From Streptomyces sp. Q6 (lineage in GTDB: Bacteria; Actinomycetota; Actinomycetes; Streptomycetales; Streptomycetaceae), in assembly GCF_036967205.1 (NCBI RefSeq), contig NZ_CP146023.1, forward strand, positions 1 through 64,000: a stretch of 64,000 bases of DNA, given 5' to 3'. Of this stretch, positions 18,409-27,467 are shown piece by piece. Position numbers and translations under genes: made by a program. The notes under the pieces are model-generated. The model was not told the origin of the DNA. It ran no database searches and saw only the letters and a program-made list of their open reading frames with translations. Each line of letters opens with the position of its first letter. The stretch's first letter is position 1.

Positions 18409-19145
18409 TCAACGCCCGAGCATCGCTCCACCATTGCTGTTCAAAAATTCGCCCGTGATGTAGCGGGCTTCGGGAGAGGCCAGAAAGGCGACAGCGGCGG
18501 CGATGTCGTCTGGTTCTCCGACCTCGCCGAGCAGAGTCTGGGCTCGTCGTCTGGCGAGCTCCTCCTCATCTGCGGGTACATCGACGAACTCGGTGCCTGC
18601 GACGAAGCCGGGGACCACCACATTGGCTGTGGCACCGTGCGGCCCCAACTGCTGTGCCAGCGCGTGGTTCCAAGCCAGTAGAGCCGCCTTCACCGCCCCG
18701 TAGGAGCCGTTCCCCCGCAGCGCAGCGAGGGAACTGAGAGTGACCACCCTGCCTCCGGGGCGTGTCAGGCGTGGCGGGAGCGCCTCGGTGAGCAGGACCG
18801 CTGGCAGAACGTTGTTGTCGAAGTCCCGCCGCCACCGCTCGGCGACTTCCTTCAGGCCGCCCTCCCGTGAAGGTGTGCCCCGCCTGCCCGCGTTGTTCAC
18901 CAGGACATCGACACGCTCGGGGAGTTCACCCAGTTTCTGTTCAACCTCTTCCGGTACAGACAGGTCGACCGCGATGGCCTGCACCGGGTGGGCCCCATCA
19001 ATCTCCTGGCCGCCTCGCGCAAGACCTCCGCTCGCCTTCCCAGGATGGTCACCCTGTCGCCCTGCCCGGCGAACCTCCCGGCGATGGCCCGACCGATCCC
19101 AGTGCCACCGCCGCTGATCACTACCGTACGATCCGTCCCACCCAT
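18409..19145 (-). pseudogene. SDR oxidoreductase broken by one frameshift
   Basis: The N-terminal frame (start 19145, MGGTDRTVVISGGGTGIGRA) has the Rossmann GxxxGxG motif. Near 18990 the frame shifts by one base and continues VQAIAVDLSVPEEVEQ, then VDVLVNNAGRRG, VVTLSSLAALRGNGSYGAVK (YxxxK: Tyr and Lys present) and YITGEFLNSNGGAM. The two halves together make a normal ~245-residue classical SDR. A single-base error in the sequence is the alternative to true inactivation. Confidence 0.75.
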
Positions 19146-19784
19146 CAGCCCCCCCCCCGAGCTTGTCGCCTATACCGCCCTCACCATGCCACGAGGGCCG
19201 TCATCCCGATGACCACCTCCAAGCGAACGGGACCGTGCGCTGAGTGGGTTTTGCAAGATTTCGTCAGGACACTGGCGAAGGAGCGCAGGAAGGGCAGGTC
19301 AGCACCGGGTTCGAGTGATTCAGACCGTCAACTTCTCGTCGTTACCCCGCGAACACGACGAGGAGGGAGGCGAAGGTGCGGATCTGGCGTCACCTCGCCG
19401 ACAACACGCTCGGCGGCCGTCCCGTGTGGATCGAGCTGAGTGTGGGGTGTCCCATGTCACCGCTGTGCCTTCCGCCCCGATCCGTGATGGCGAACGCGCC
19501 ATGTTTCGCATCACCCCGCCTGACCGACGAGCACGCCAATGTGCGCCTCGCGCTGGAGAACTGCCTGGCGTCGGCGCCGGGCGTGGCCCAAATACTCCAG
19601 CTGTAGTTCGTGATCTTGCTGCTGGGCGTGACTGAGGGCGCTGGTTGGCTACCGAGGGTCTCAGCTGGCCGATGTGCGTGTTGCGGCCGAGGGGTCTGGG
19701 GCGTCAGGGCGTTTCTGAGCCCGTCGGGACGGCAGCAGTGGGCCCCGCGCCCCAGCTGTCGGTGGCTGCACGTACGGTCTGCGC
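19146..19784. other. Long region without recognised gene
   Basis: 639 bp with a poly-C run near 19150 and short open frames only. No family motif, tRNA or clear repeat was seen. Confidence 0.4.
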
Positions 19785-20465
19785 ATGACTGATCAGTGGT
19801 GGGTGGGTGGGCGTCGGCGGGTCGAGGCGGCGGGTGCAGGGCCTTCTGGCAGCAAGGTGTTCGGGGCATTGGGGCACAGGTGGATAGTGGAGGACCCGCT
19901 TACCCAGGGCGATCTTGCCGAACTCGAGGCTCAGATGGGCGTGCGGCTGCCAGAGGAGTACCGGTCCTTCCTGCTCCACGTCGGCGCGGGCGGCGCCGGC
20001 CCCGCGTATGGCCTGTTCCCGGTCCGGCGGGTGCAAGGCCGCTGGCGTTGGGAAGGCGACGGCGCGGACCTGGCCGACCTGTCGAGGCTTGCTGAGCCAT
20101 TCCCCGACCAAGGCCCGGACCCGAAGCTGCTCGATGACCTTCTTGCCCAACGCCCCGAGGAGGAGGACTTCGACGACATCGAGGACTTCGACGACGCCAT
20201 CGAGGCATGGGATGAGCGGTGGGAGGTCGTCATGTTCGCCCCGGAGCGCACTGCTGGCGCCATCGTGATCTCTCACCAGGGCTGCGCCCAGAGAGAGTGG
20301 CTGATCATCAGCGGCAGCCACCGCGGCACGGTCTGGTCCGACTGCAGGGTGGACGACGTAGACCTCGCCCCGCTGCTCGACGGCGACGGTATGTCGGTGA
20401 CATTCGCCCGCTGGTACACCGACTGGTTGGAGAAAGCCGAGCGCACAGCCATGTCGGCTCCGTAG
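19785..20465 (+). CDS. SMI1/KNR4 family protein
   Basis: A 226-residue protein with the SMI1/KNR4 (SUKH) fold. TQGDLAELEAQMGVRLPEEY, then RSFLLHVGAGGAGPAYGLFP is the diagnostic opening, and a very acidic insert (EEEDFDDIEDFDDAIEAWDE) precedes the C-terminal strands. SUKH proteins often act as immunity proteins for nuclease toxins, but no toxin gene is adjacent, so this may be an orphan immunity or housekeeping member. The start ATG 19785 gives MTDQWW. Confidence 0.85.
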   Translation: MTDQWWVGGRRRVEAAGAGPSGSKVFGALGHRWIVEDPLTQGDLAELEAQMGVRLPEEYRSFLLHVGAGGAGPAYGLFPVRRVQGRWRWEGDGADLADLSRLAEPFPDQGPDPKLLDDLLAQRPEEEDFDDIEDFDDAIEAWDERWEVVMFAPERTAGAIVISHQGCAQREWLIISGSHRGTVWSDCRVDDVDLAPLLDGDGMSVTFARWYTDWLEKAERTAMSAP

Positions 20466-20580
20466 GCCCGCCGGCTTGTGCTGTTGAGCGTTGCGGTTGG
20501 TCAAACGGGCTAAGTGGGGCCCTCAGCCACAGTGGGGCCGGTGCGGAAACGGGTGCGGCCACCGTTGATCATCGTGAGTT

Positions 20581-20793
20581 GTGTGGACAAACGAGGAGAC
20601 GGCAGCCGCAGGTCACAGAATAGATCCCGCCCATTGGCGCGAGGCGTTCGAGGTGGCTATGAGCCGGATTGCGGACCGGTTCGCCCGGGTCGAACCTCGC
20701 CTGCGGGCCGGGCGGTTGGTGCTGGGCCTGTTGTCGGACCTGCCGCGCAAAAACTGCTGGACGATCGCGGAGTGGACCGGGGAGAGGACCCGG
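20581..20793 (+). pseudogene. IS701-type transposase N-terminal remnant
   Basis: ARVEPRLRAGRLVLGLLSDL then PRKNCWTIAEWTGE is the conserved N-terminal block of IS701 transposases. The frame runs directly into an unrelated gene on the other strand after about 70 residues. The catalytic part is absent. Confidence 0.75.
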
Positions 20794-21006
20794 TCACGCC
20801 GCCTCATAGCGGTGGGCTCGGCCACCGCGCCACTTCACCCACGCCGGATCATCCAGCAGCCCCTCCCCGGCCTCCAGCCCGGCACGACGCAGGAACTCGA
20901 CGACATCGTGGTCCGAGTGCGCGAGGCCGAGGATCTGTCCGCGCGCGGTCACCCGCCGGCCGCCGGTACCGAGCGGCGGGTGCACGACTATCGGGGCACT
21001 CGTCAT
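20794..21006 (-). CDS. Small conserved hypothetical protein
   Basis: A 70-residue protein (MTSAPIVVHPPLGTGGRRVT, then ARGQILGLAHSDHDVVEFLR) resembling short Streptomyces proteins of unknown function. The start is ATG 21006 with GGAGG immediately upstream, a spacing that is unusually short. The stop codon abuts the IS701 remnant, so the last residues (HRYEAA) may have been changed by the junction. Confidence 0.6.
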   Translation of the reverse strand: MTSAPIVVHPPLGTGGRRVTARGQILGLAHSDHDVVEFLRRAGLEAGEGLLDDPAWVKWRGGRAHRYEAA

Positions 21007-21257
21007 ACCTCCAGGGTGCGTTCTCAGGCCAGCAGAGGCATCTGGACCTCCGCGCACCCAGGAACACAGACGAGCCTGAGGGTGTGGCCGCCGCGTGAAG
21101 GCGGGCCGGAGATGTGCAGGACTTCGTCAACCCGGGAGGACTTGGGCGCAACGTGGCAGAGCGCAGCTCGTTGCCTCCCTGAGACCAGCTGCGGAACCCA
21201 TCGCGTGGACGAGCGAGCGGGGAAGTGCACACCCCGCAGCCGGACTCTTCCCCTGGG

Positions 21258-21293
21258 ACCTGGCCCCGCTTCCTCGAACCAGCGGGGCCAGGT
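21258..21293. terminator. Hairpin A: 13-bp perfect stem, 10-nt loop
   Basis: ACCTGGCCCCGCT (21258-21270) pairs exactly with 21281-21293. It has no trailing T run. First of three close hairpins. Confidence 0.6.
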
Positions 21294-21321
21294 GCTCCCC
21301 GACCGCCGACGACCGGGGAGC
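21294..21321. repeat. Hairpin B: 8-bp stem, 12-nt loop
   Basis: GCTCCCCG (21294-21301) pairs with CGGGGAGC (21314-21321). It starts directly after hairpin A. Its loop (ACCGCCGACGAC) resembles that of hairpin C. Confidence 0.6.
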
Positions 21322-21406
21322 GACTGACATCGGCGGTGCACGGGGTCCAGGTGCACAGTCGACTTGCCATGAACTACCGGCTCACGCCCGCGTACGGATG
21401 CAGCGT

Positions 21407-21450
21407 GAACTGTGAACCCCCGGCCGCCGACGGTCGGGGGTTCACAGTTC
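21407..21450. terminator. Hairpin C: 16-bp perfect stem, 12-nt loop
   Basis: GAACTGTGAACCCCCG (21407-21422) pairs exactly with 21435-21450. It is a very stable stem about 60 bp before the left end of the ISL3 element, so it may be a bidirectional terminator of the lost neighbouring gene. Confidence 0.65.
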
Positions 21451-21508
21451 GTACAGCGCAACACTGCTTGAGGCTGTCACGCCCTCCTGACAGCGGCCAG
21501 TTGAGATT

Positions 21509-23150
21509 GGCTCTTCGGCACTTTCCGTGAAGCCGTTGATCTTGGGGTAGCCCTCCCCGGTGGGGGATCATGCGTGTGGCCTGCTGAAAGTTCTGTTCCC
21601 GTACCTGTCCGGTGTGGCCGTCGACCAGACGTCCCGGAGCGACAGCTCCGTACGCTTCATCGTCAGATGCACGGCGCCGACGGCGCGGTGTCCCGCGTGC
21701 GGAACGGCTGCGGGTCGTGTCCACAGCCGCTACGTACGCAGACCGGCCGACACGGCGGTCGGCGGACAACCCGCCGTGATCAACCTGCAGGTCCGTCGCT
21801 TCTTCTGCGGCAACGACGCGTGTCAGAAGAAGACATTCGCCGAGCAGGTCGAGGGGCTCACCTTCCGCTACGGACGCCGGACCGTGCTCCTCCAACAAGC
21901 TCTGGAACAGGTGGCGTTGATGCTGGGCGGGGCGGCCGGTGAACGTCTCGCGGCCAGGTTGTCCATGCCGGTCAGCGGTTCCACACTTCTGCGGCTGATC
22001 CGACGGCTGGAACTGCCGGCGGTACCTGCGGTCGAGGTCTTGGGCGTCGACGAGTTCGCCTTCCGTCGAGGCCGCAAGTTCGGCACGATCCTCATCGACA
22101 TGCACTCGCGCCGCCCCGTGGACGTGCTGCCCGACCACACGGCGGACACGTTCGCCGCCTGGCTCCAGGACCGTGACCATGTCCGCACCGTCTGCCGTGA
22201 CCGCAGCGGGTCGTTCGCCGAAGGCGCCCAACGCGCCCTGCCCGGCGTCCCGCAGGTCGCCGACAGATGGCACGTCCTCCATAACCTGGCGACCGCCGTC
22301 GAGAAGGCGATCCGCCGTCATCGCCCCTGCCTCCAACCGCCCGAATCCGAACCCGATCTTGGCCCTGCCACCGAGCGGCAAGAGCCCGTGGTCACCCGCA
22401 CCGAGGAGAACACCCGAGCCCGGTGGCAACAGATCCACCCCCTCTACGTGAAGGGCATGAAGATCGACGCAATCAGCCAGGTCACCGGCTATGACCGCAC
22501 CACTGTCCGCCGATACGCCCGGGCTGCATCTCCAGAGGAACTCATCCGGTCCCGGCCCCGGCGCCGCACCACGCTGGACATGCACAAGCCCTATCTGCTC
22601 GCTCGCTGGACCGAGGGCTGCGACAACGCGCGGTCCTGCGCGACGAGATCGCCGCCCGCGGCTACACCGGCTCCCGCAAGACCGTCCGTCGCTTCCTCAA
22701 CTCCCTGGGCACCAGGACCAATCCGTCCCCCGCGTCGGCGCCCCCGCTGGCCGTCGCCGACGTCGTGCGCTGGGTCATCGGACGGCCGGAGAACCAGAGC
22801 GAGACCGCCCGGCAACACCTCAAGGACCTCTGCGATCGTTGCGGATACATAGCCGCCACGAACCGCCTCGCCCGCAGCTTCGCCACGATCCTGCGACGCC
22901 GTGACGGCCACCGTCTCATCAGCTGGCTCAAGGAAGTCGAGCAGAGCGAACTCAAGGAGCTGCACGTCTTCGCCAACGGTGTGCGCAAGGACCTCGCAGC
23001 CGTCACCGCCGGCCTGACCGTCCCCTGGAACTCCGGCGCCGTCGAAGGGCACGTCAACCGGATCAAGATGCTCAAGCGCCAGCACTACGGGCGCGCTGGA
23101 TTCGAACTCCTCAAGCGCCGCATCCTCCTCGCCAGTTGACCGGCTCGCGG
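21509..23150 (+). mobile_element. ISL3-type element, right end lost
   Basis: The left end GGCTCTTCGGCACTTTCCGT (from 21509) is the characteristic ISL3-family terminal repeat. No matching complement is found after the transposase, where a different IS remnant begins near 23155. The element is therefore truncated on the right. Confidence 0.75.
21560..23139 (+). pseudogene. ISL3-type transposase with frameshift
   Basis: Zinc-finger N-terminus (APTARCPACGTAAGRVHSRY, then FFCGNDACQKKTFAEQ), the DDE core beginning VLGVDEFAFRRGRKFGTILI, then VCRDRSGSFAEGAQRALPGV and VADRWHVLHNL. Near 22631 one extra base shifts the frame; the C-terminal third continues in another frame (VLRDEIAARGYTGSRKTVRR to GAVEGHVNRIKMLKRQHYGR) to TGA at 23137. 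All catalytic motifs are preserved, so the inactivation is recent. Confidence 0.85.
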
Positions 23151-23154
23151 AGCT

Positions 23155-23889
23155 CCTGGCAGACACGGGTGATCTTGGTCGAGAACCCGTCTACCAGGAG
23201 CTTCGTCATTGCGCAGGTGTCCAACCGCAGCCTGCGGTTCCTGACCGGGCAACTGGCATTGAGGCGACGGGACGGTGCGGTGACACCTACGCCCGGCTCG
23301 CCGCCGGGTTCGGCATCGGGATCGCGACCGTCTACCGCTACATACGCGAGGCCGTCGACCTCCTGGCAGCCCTCGCACCGACCCTGCCCGAAGCGATGGA
23401 GACGATCCAGGAGAAGGCGTTCGTCATCCTTGACGGCACCCTGCTGCCGATCGACCGCATCGCCGCCGACACCCCGTACTACTCCGGGAAACACAAACGC
23501 CACGGCATGAACGTTCAGGTCCTCACCGATCCGTTCGGACGGCTGCTCTGGGCGTCACCGGCTCTGCCCGGCTCGACCCACGACCTGACCGCCGCCAGGC
23601 AGCACGGGATCATCGACGCCCTGGTCGACGCAGGGCTCAGCTGCTGGGCGGACAAGGCGTATCAAGGCGCCGGCGGGCCCGTTCGGGTGCCGTTTCGTGG
23701 TCGTCGCCTCAAGAGGTGGAAGCGCCGTCACAACACCACCCACGCCAAGATTCGTTGCGTTGGCGAGCAGGCCATGGCCACCCTGAAGGGCTGGCGCCTT
23801 CTGCGGAAACTCCGCTGCAGCACCAATCGGATCACCGACGTGGTGAAGGCCGTCCTCGTCCTTCACCATGCGTCAGCATGAGGTTGGAA
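23155..23889 (+). pseudogene. Remnant of IS5-superfamily element (IS112-like), C-terminal part
   Basis: The catalytic part is intact: KAFVILDGTLLPIDRIAADT, YYSGKHKRHGMNVQVLTDPF, GSTHDLTAAR, KAYQGAGGPVRVPFRGRR and a C-terminal Glu helix (AMATLKGWRLLRKLRCSTNR). The N-terminal ~50 residues are scrambled, and the first ~55 bp (23160-23215) resemble the start of the 17011 copy in inverted orientation. The right end is AGGTTGGAAAG near 23881. Confidence 0.75.
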
Positions 23890-23904
23890 AGCGCTCACGC
23901 ACGC

Positions 23905-24037
23905 CACGCTCATCCGCCGCCCCGAAAGCATGATCCGCCCGACAATGATCTCCAACCTCGCAGAACGGGCCACGGGAGACACATCCATAACCTGATATGA
24001 ACCATGAACTACCGCTTCGTGCGGGACGTCCTCTCAA
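23905..24037 (+). pseudogene. Terminal fragment of an IS5-type element
   Basis: ESMIRPTMISNLAERATGDT matches the C-terminus of the transposase at 808-1652 (ESMIRLAMISNLAKRATGET). The terminal sequence GGACGTCCTC (to 24037) matches that element's end. It lies next to, and partly inside, the TetR gene that follows. Confidence 0.7.
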
Positions 24038-24614
24038 AGTCGGAGGAGGCGGCGCGGAGCAAGGCTGCCATCGACCGGCCGGCCACCCGCAGCGGTTCTG
24101 GATCACGGGCAGCTCGGCCGAGCATGAATGCGCCCTCCAACATCATGACCATGGAGTACGCGAGGGACCGTGCTGCGCTTGGGTCGTCCACCCATCGGCC
24201 GAACCAACGCGTCGCCGCGGCGATCCACTCCGCGAAGACCTCCGCAGTCGCGGCACGCAGTTCGTCGTTACTGCTCGCGACTTCCAGGGCCACGGTGCCG
24301 ATGGGGCACGCGTCGGCATAGTCAGCCGCGGCAAGGTCGTCCGCAGCCGCTTCAAATGCATGCACGAGTGATTCCGCAGGATCCGAGACGCTGTCCAGCA
24401 GGGTCATGACCAGTCGGCCGTACTCGGCTCCGGACGTGCGGATCATGTCCTCGGCCAGCTGCTGCTTACCGCCCGGGAAGAAGTGATAGATCGAGCCGAA
24501 CGGCGCGTCAGCTGCTGTCGCGATCCGCTTCAAGCCGGTGGCCGCGTAGCCGTGCCGCCGGAACAGCACCGCGGCGGCGTGCTGGATCCTGGCTCGCGTA
24601 TCCGACTGTCCCAT
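24009..24614 (-). CDS. TetR family transcriptional regulator
   Basis: A 201-residue repressor. The N-terminal HTH reads RIQHAAAVLFRRHGYAATGL, then KRIATAADAPFGSIYHFFPG (residues about 9-48), followed by a TetR_C ligand domain of YxaF/LmrA-like type (AACPIG-like segment ADACPIGTVALEVASS). The last seven codons (RTSRTKR stop) lie inside an IS5 end, so the original C-terminus was replaced; the fold itself looks complete. It is divergent from the hydrolase at 24677 with an operator in between. Confidence 0.85.
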   Translation of the reverse strand: MGQSDTRARIQHAAAVLFRRHGYAATGLKRIATAADAPFGSIYHFFPGGKQQLAEDMIRTSGAEYGRLVMTLLDSVSDPAESLVHAFEAAADDLAAADYADACPIGTVALEVASSNDELRAATAEVFAEWIAAATRWFGRWVDDPSAARSLAYSMVMMLEGAFMLGRAARDPEPLRVAGRSMAALLRAASSDFERTSRTKR

Positions 24615-24647
24615 TGTTTTCCGCCTCCCTCGCCTCCAAACTATCAG

Positions 24648-24659
24648 TAGAACGCTCTA
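24648..24659. promoter_or_regulatory. TetR operator
   Basis: TAGAACGCTCTA is a near-perfect dyad (10 of 12 positions symmetric) of the TAGA-N4-TCTA type used by YxaF/LmrA-like TetR proteins. It sits midway between the TetR gene and the hydrolase. Confidence 0.7.
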
Positions 24660-24676
24660 TCAAGAGAGGCGTCGAG

Positions 24677-25552
24677 ATGCCGCGGATCCAGTTGTCGTAC
24701 GGACCGGTCGACTACCAGGACACCGGTGGAGACGGGCCGGTACTGGTGTTCTGCCATGGACTGCCGATGAACGAGTCCCAGTGGCGCAAGGTGATCCCGA
24801 TGCTGGGCGGCTATCGCTGTGTCCTGCCCACCTTGCCTCTGGGAGGGCACCGTCAGCCGATGAACCCGGATGCCGACCTCTCCCAGCGCGGGGTCGCCCG
24901 GCTTCTGGGTGAGTTCATCGAACGGCTCGGTCTGCACCGGGTGACTCTCGTGCTCAATGACTGGGGCGGCGGCCAGTTCCTGGTGTCCGAGGGGCGGGAC
25001 CAGCACATCGAGCGCCTGGTGCTGGTGGCCTGCGAAGCATTCGACAATTTCCCTCCGGGACCGGCAAAGGCCATGGCGCACGTGTGCAAAATGCCAGGCG
25101 GCGTCTGGCTCCTGACGCGTCTCATGCGCATCCCTGCCTTCCGCCACAGTCGGCACGGGTACGGCGGAATGAGCCTGCGCGGGATTCCCGACGAGATCAT
25201 GGACGGCTGGTTCGCCCCCGCCAGTCGCGACAAAGCCATCCGAAGGGACTTCGCCAAGTTCGCCACCGGAGCACCCGGACGCAAGACCTTGCTCGCCTGG
25301 GCCGAGCTCCTGCGAGGCTACGACCGCCCGGTACTGGTCGTATGGGCGACCGAGGACAAGCTGATGCCGCGCGAACACGGCCCCCGGCTGGCCGAGCTGT
25401 ACCCGCAGGGCCGACTGGTCGAGATCACCGACTCCTCCACTCTCATCCCCGAGGACCAGCCCGAACAACTTGCCCAGGTACTCACCGCATTCCTGATCCA
25501 AACCGGCGCAGCGCCGGCCCGGGTACAGCCGCTGAGAGGAGATTCCGCATGA
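24677..25552 (+). CDS. Alpha/beta hydrolase with Asp nucleophile
   Basis: A 291-residue alpha/beta-hydrolase. The oxyanion segment is VFCHGLP near residue 28, and the nucleophile elbow reads LVLNDWGGGQ with Asp, as in haloalkane dehalogenases and epoxide hydrolases. The usual catalytic His loop reads DSSTLIPEDQPE with Ser-Thr in place of Gly-His, so activity may differ from the classical enzymes. ATG 24677 with AGAGAGG upstream. It is divergent from TetR, which probably represses it. Confidence 0.8.
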   Translation: MPRIQLSYGPVDYQDTGGDGPVLVFCHGLPMNESQWRKVIPMLGGYRCVLPTLPLGGHRQPMNPDADLSQRGVARLLGEFIERLGLHRVTLVLNDWGGGQFLVSEGRDQHIERLVLVACEAFDNFPPGPAKAMAHVCKMPGGVWLLTRLMRIPAFRHSRHGYGGMSLRGIPDEIMDGWFAPASRDKAIRRDFAKFATGAPGRKTLLAWAELLRGYDRPVLVVWATEDKLMPREHGPRLAELYPQGRLVEITDSSTLIPEDQPEQLAQVLTAFLIQTGAAPARVQPLRGDSA

Positions 25553-25603
25553 AGAACCGTCAGTTCATGATCTGTGCCAGCTGATGGATGCACCTCCCGT
25601 GAC

Positions 25604-25758
25604 CCTGCTCCAACCTGCCGGGCCAGCTTGCTCGTTGGCCTGACAGCGCGAAAAAGCCCCTGTTAGACGGGTTTTCGACCCAGAGAACCGGATCCACCAG
25701 AGGCTTCACGTGATGGACCACCGCGGCGGCATCAACCTGTCCGGCAGGTTGGAACAGG
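25604..25758. mobile_element. 155-bp MITE-like inverted-repeat element
   Basis: The left end CCTGCTCCAACCTGCCGG (25604-25621) matches the complement of 25741-25758 at 17 of 18 positions. Inside, CCTGTTAGACGGGTTTTCGA resembles the subterminal sequence CTCCTGATAGACGAGTTGTC of the IS remnant at 17011. It looks like an internally deleted derivative of that element. Confidence 0.55.
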
Positions 25759-25767
25759 CTCAGCGCT

Positions 25768-26079
25768 TCACTTCACGTAACCGCTGTAGATGAACCCGGA
25801 CCTGTGGATACTGCCGGCCGGTTCAGTGTCGATGTTGTCCGAGGTCGCATACCAGAGGTTGCCGTACTTGTTGATACAGCGGTAGTACGTGTGGACGAGA
25901 GCGCCCGCGTGGATGGTGTACCAGACAGGGGCGCTTCCGTACGGACCGCTGTGGACCGGGGTCGGCTCGAGCGTTCTCACGGCGGTCCCAGAACCCTCAC
26001 AGGTTCGTCGTCGACCTGCGGCGCTGGTCGCAGGGTCACCCGAACTCGACGGTCTCACCACGGACCCGCCATGCGTCAC
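25768..26079 (-). CDS. SH3-like domain protein, probably N-terminally truncated
   Basis: The last 70 residues (PYGSAPVWYTIHAGALVHTY, then YRCINKYGNLWYATS) look like a bacterial SH3-type domain found in secreted Streptomyces proteins. The first 40 residues are low-complexity and there is no signal peptide, which such proteins normally have. The gene may thus be a 3' fragment. It ends 10 bp from the MITE-like element. Confidence 0.5.
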   Translation of the reverse strand: MTHGGSVVRPSSSGDPATSAAGRRRTCEGSGTAVRTLEPTPVHSGPYGSAPVWYTIHAGALVHTYYRCINKYGNLWYATSDNIDTEPAGSIHRSGFIYSGYVK

Positions 26080-26534
26080 CGCGGCATGGCATCGGGGCCC
26101 GCCTCCAAAACCGCCATCAGCTCCGCGAAGCGCCGGTCCTGCGCTGTTCCCGCAGCCAGCTCGCTCAGCGCATAGGCCGTGGTCTTGAAACCGTCAGCGT
26201 GATGGAACTCCACGCCCCACGCACCCAGCCGCACCGAGGCCACCTCGTCCAGTGCCAGGTGTTGGGTCCCCCACGGATTGACCGTGGCAATCCCGTCAGG
26301 GCCGACCTCAAGCCGGACCCGGAGAATCGTCCACCAGAAAAACAGCGCCACGCCGACGGCAAGCCCCGACCACACCCCGGCCAGCCGTGCCGTCTCCACA
26401 TCTGGAGAGGAAGCCCACCCCGCCCAGCCACAGAGCGCCTTCACCGCAACAACAGCCGGGATGGCCCAGCCCGCCACGCGAGCCGTCCCGCCCACCCGCC
26501 ACACCGACACCAAGTCCCCACCCCGGTCATCCAT
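26076..26534 (-). CDS. PH-domain-like membrane protein
   Basis: A 152-residue protein. Two hydrophobic helices (VAGWAIPAVVAVKALCGWAG and AGVWSGLAVGVALFFWWTIL) precede a C-terminal PH-like domain (RLEVGPDGIATVNPWGTQHL, then LDEVASVRLGAWGVEFHHAD). ATG 26534 was preferred over GTG 26552. This layout is common in actinobacterial DUF/PH-type proteins of unknown function. It overlaps the start of the downstream SH3-like frame by 4 bp. Confidence 0.75.
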   Translation of the reverse strand: MDDRGGDLVSVWRVGGTARVAGWAIPAVVAVKALCGWAGWASSPDVETARLAGVWSGLAVGVALFFWWTILRVRLEVGPDGIATVNPWGTQHLALDEVASVRLGAWGVEFHHADGFKTTAYALSELAAGTAQDRRFAELMAVLEAGPDAMPR

Positions 26535-26683
26535 GCCTGCATTGTGAACCACCCAGCTCGGCCCACCACAGGGCCACCCCTCGACCGCCAGAAGGAGCCC
26601 GGCCGGCCTCGGAGCTCGAGGACCGAGGCCGACCCAACGGCAGGTGCGAGCGGCGTCACATCCAACGCCTCTGCCGGGATCTC

Positions 26684-27358
26684 TCAGCAGGTGACGACGC
26701 GTTCGGCCTCATCGCGGTGTATGTGCAGGTCCCAGTAGTGGGAGGCGATTTGCTCCGCCGGGGCCGTCGGCGCTCCGGGCGGGCCGTCGGTGCCGACCCA
26801 TACGCCGATGGCGATGTGTGCGGCCTGGACCCCAGATTGGGCCAGTTCCTTGTGCAGGCCGAGAACCCAGTTGCGCAGCGCGGCCTGGGCGGCGTTGAGG
26901 TTGCCGAGCATCGGGACGGGGTCGGCCGAGCCGGCGCCGTTGGTGTAGAGCAAGGTACCCGTGCCGGCCTCTCGCATCGCGGGGAGCACGGCCCGGGTGG
27001 CGGTGATGGCCCCGTGGAGCAGGACGTCCATGGCCCACTGCACATCGGACGGTAGGGTCAGGGACGGGGCGGTGAGCGACACGGATTCGAGGCTGACGGC
27101 CGGGGAGTATTCCAGGACGTCGATGCCGCCGAAGCGGGTTGCGGCGTTCTTGAGTGCCTGGGTGAGCGCGTCATGGTCGAGCACGTCCGCGGGGAACGCG
27201 TCGGCGGTGATGCCCTCGGCGCCGAGCCGGACGACCAGTTCGTCGAGCTTGTCGCGGTTACGGGCGATGAGTGCGACGTCGAAACCGCGGGAGCCGAAGG
27301 TACGGGCGATGGCCAGGCCCATACCGGGGCCGGCGCCGACAATGGCGATGCTGGGCAC
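26684..27358 (-). CDS. SDR family oxidoreductase lacking the YxxxK motif
   Basis: A 224-residue Rossmann protein. MPSIAIVGAGPGMGLAIART carries the GxGxGxG-like nucleotide-binding motif, and an N-Y-A-like segment is seen in EYSPAVSLESV. Where classical SDRs have Tyr-x3-Lys, the sequence reads NLNAAQAALRNW, so the catalytic Tyr and Lys are absent. It may bind a cofactor without standard dehydrogenase chemistry. It is followed in the same direction by no close partner; the cupin gene lies 109 bp upstream. Confidence 0.8.
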   Translation of the reverse strand: MPSIAIVGAGPGMGLAIARTFGSRGFDVALIARNRDKLDELVVRLGAEGITADAFPADVLDHDALTQALKNAATRFGGIDVLEYSPAVSLESVSLTAPSLTLPSDVQWAMDVLLHGAITATRAVLPAMREAGTGTLLYTNGAGSADPVPMLGNLNAAQAALRNWVLGLHKELAQSGVQAAHIAIGVWVGTDGPPGAPTAPAEQIASHYWDLHIHRDEAERVVTC

Positions 27359-27467
27359 AGGGAATCATCCTTTGCTGGGAGATCGGTCGGGACGGGGCGG
27401 ATCAGACGGCTGCGGGCGCGACGTGCCGTGCGCGCCAGCCCCTACTGCGGCGAGTGCGGCGATGCCG

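Noticed and set aside
19785-20465. Toxin partner for the SMI1/KNR4 protein
   Set aside because: The flanking DNA holds only an unassigned gap and an IS701 remnant; no toxin-like frame is adjacent.
21258-21450. Internal telomere-like sequence
   Set aside because: Streptomyces telomeres have many palindromes with short GNA-type loops at chrom­osome ends. Here there are only three stems with 10-12-nt loops next to IS sequence.
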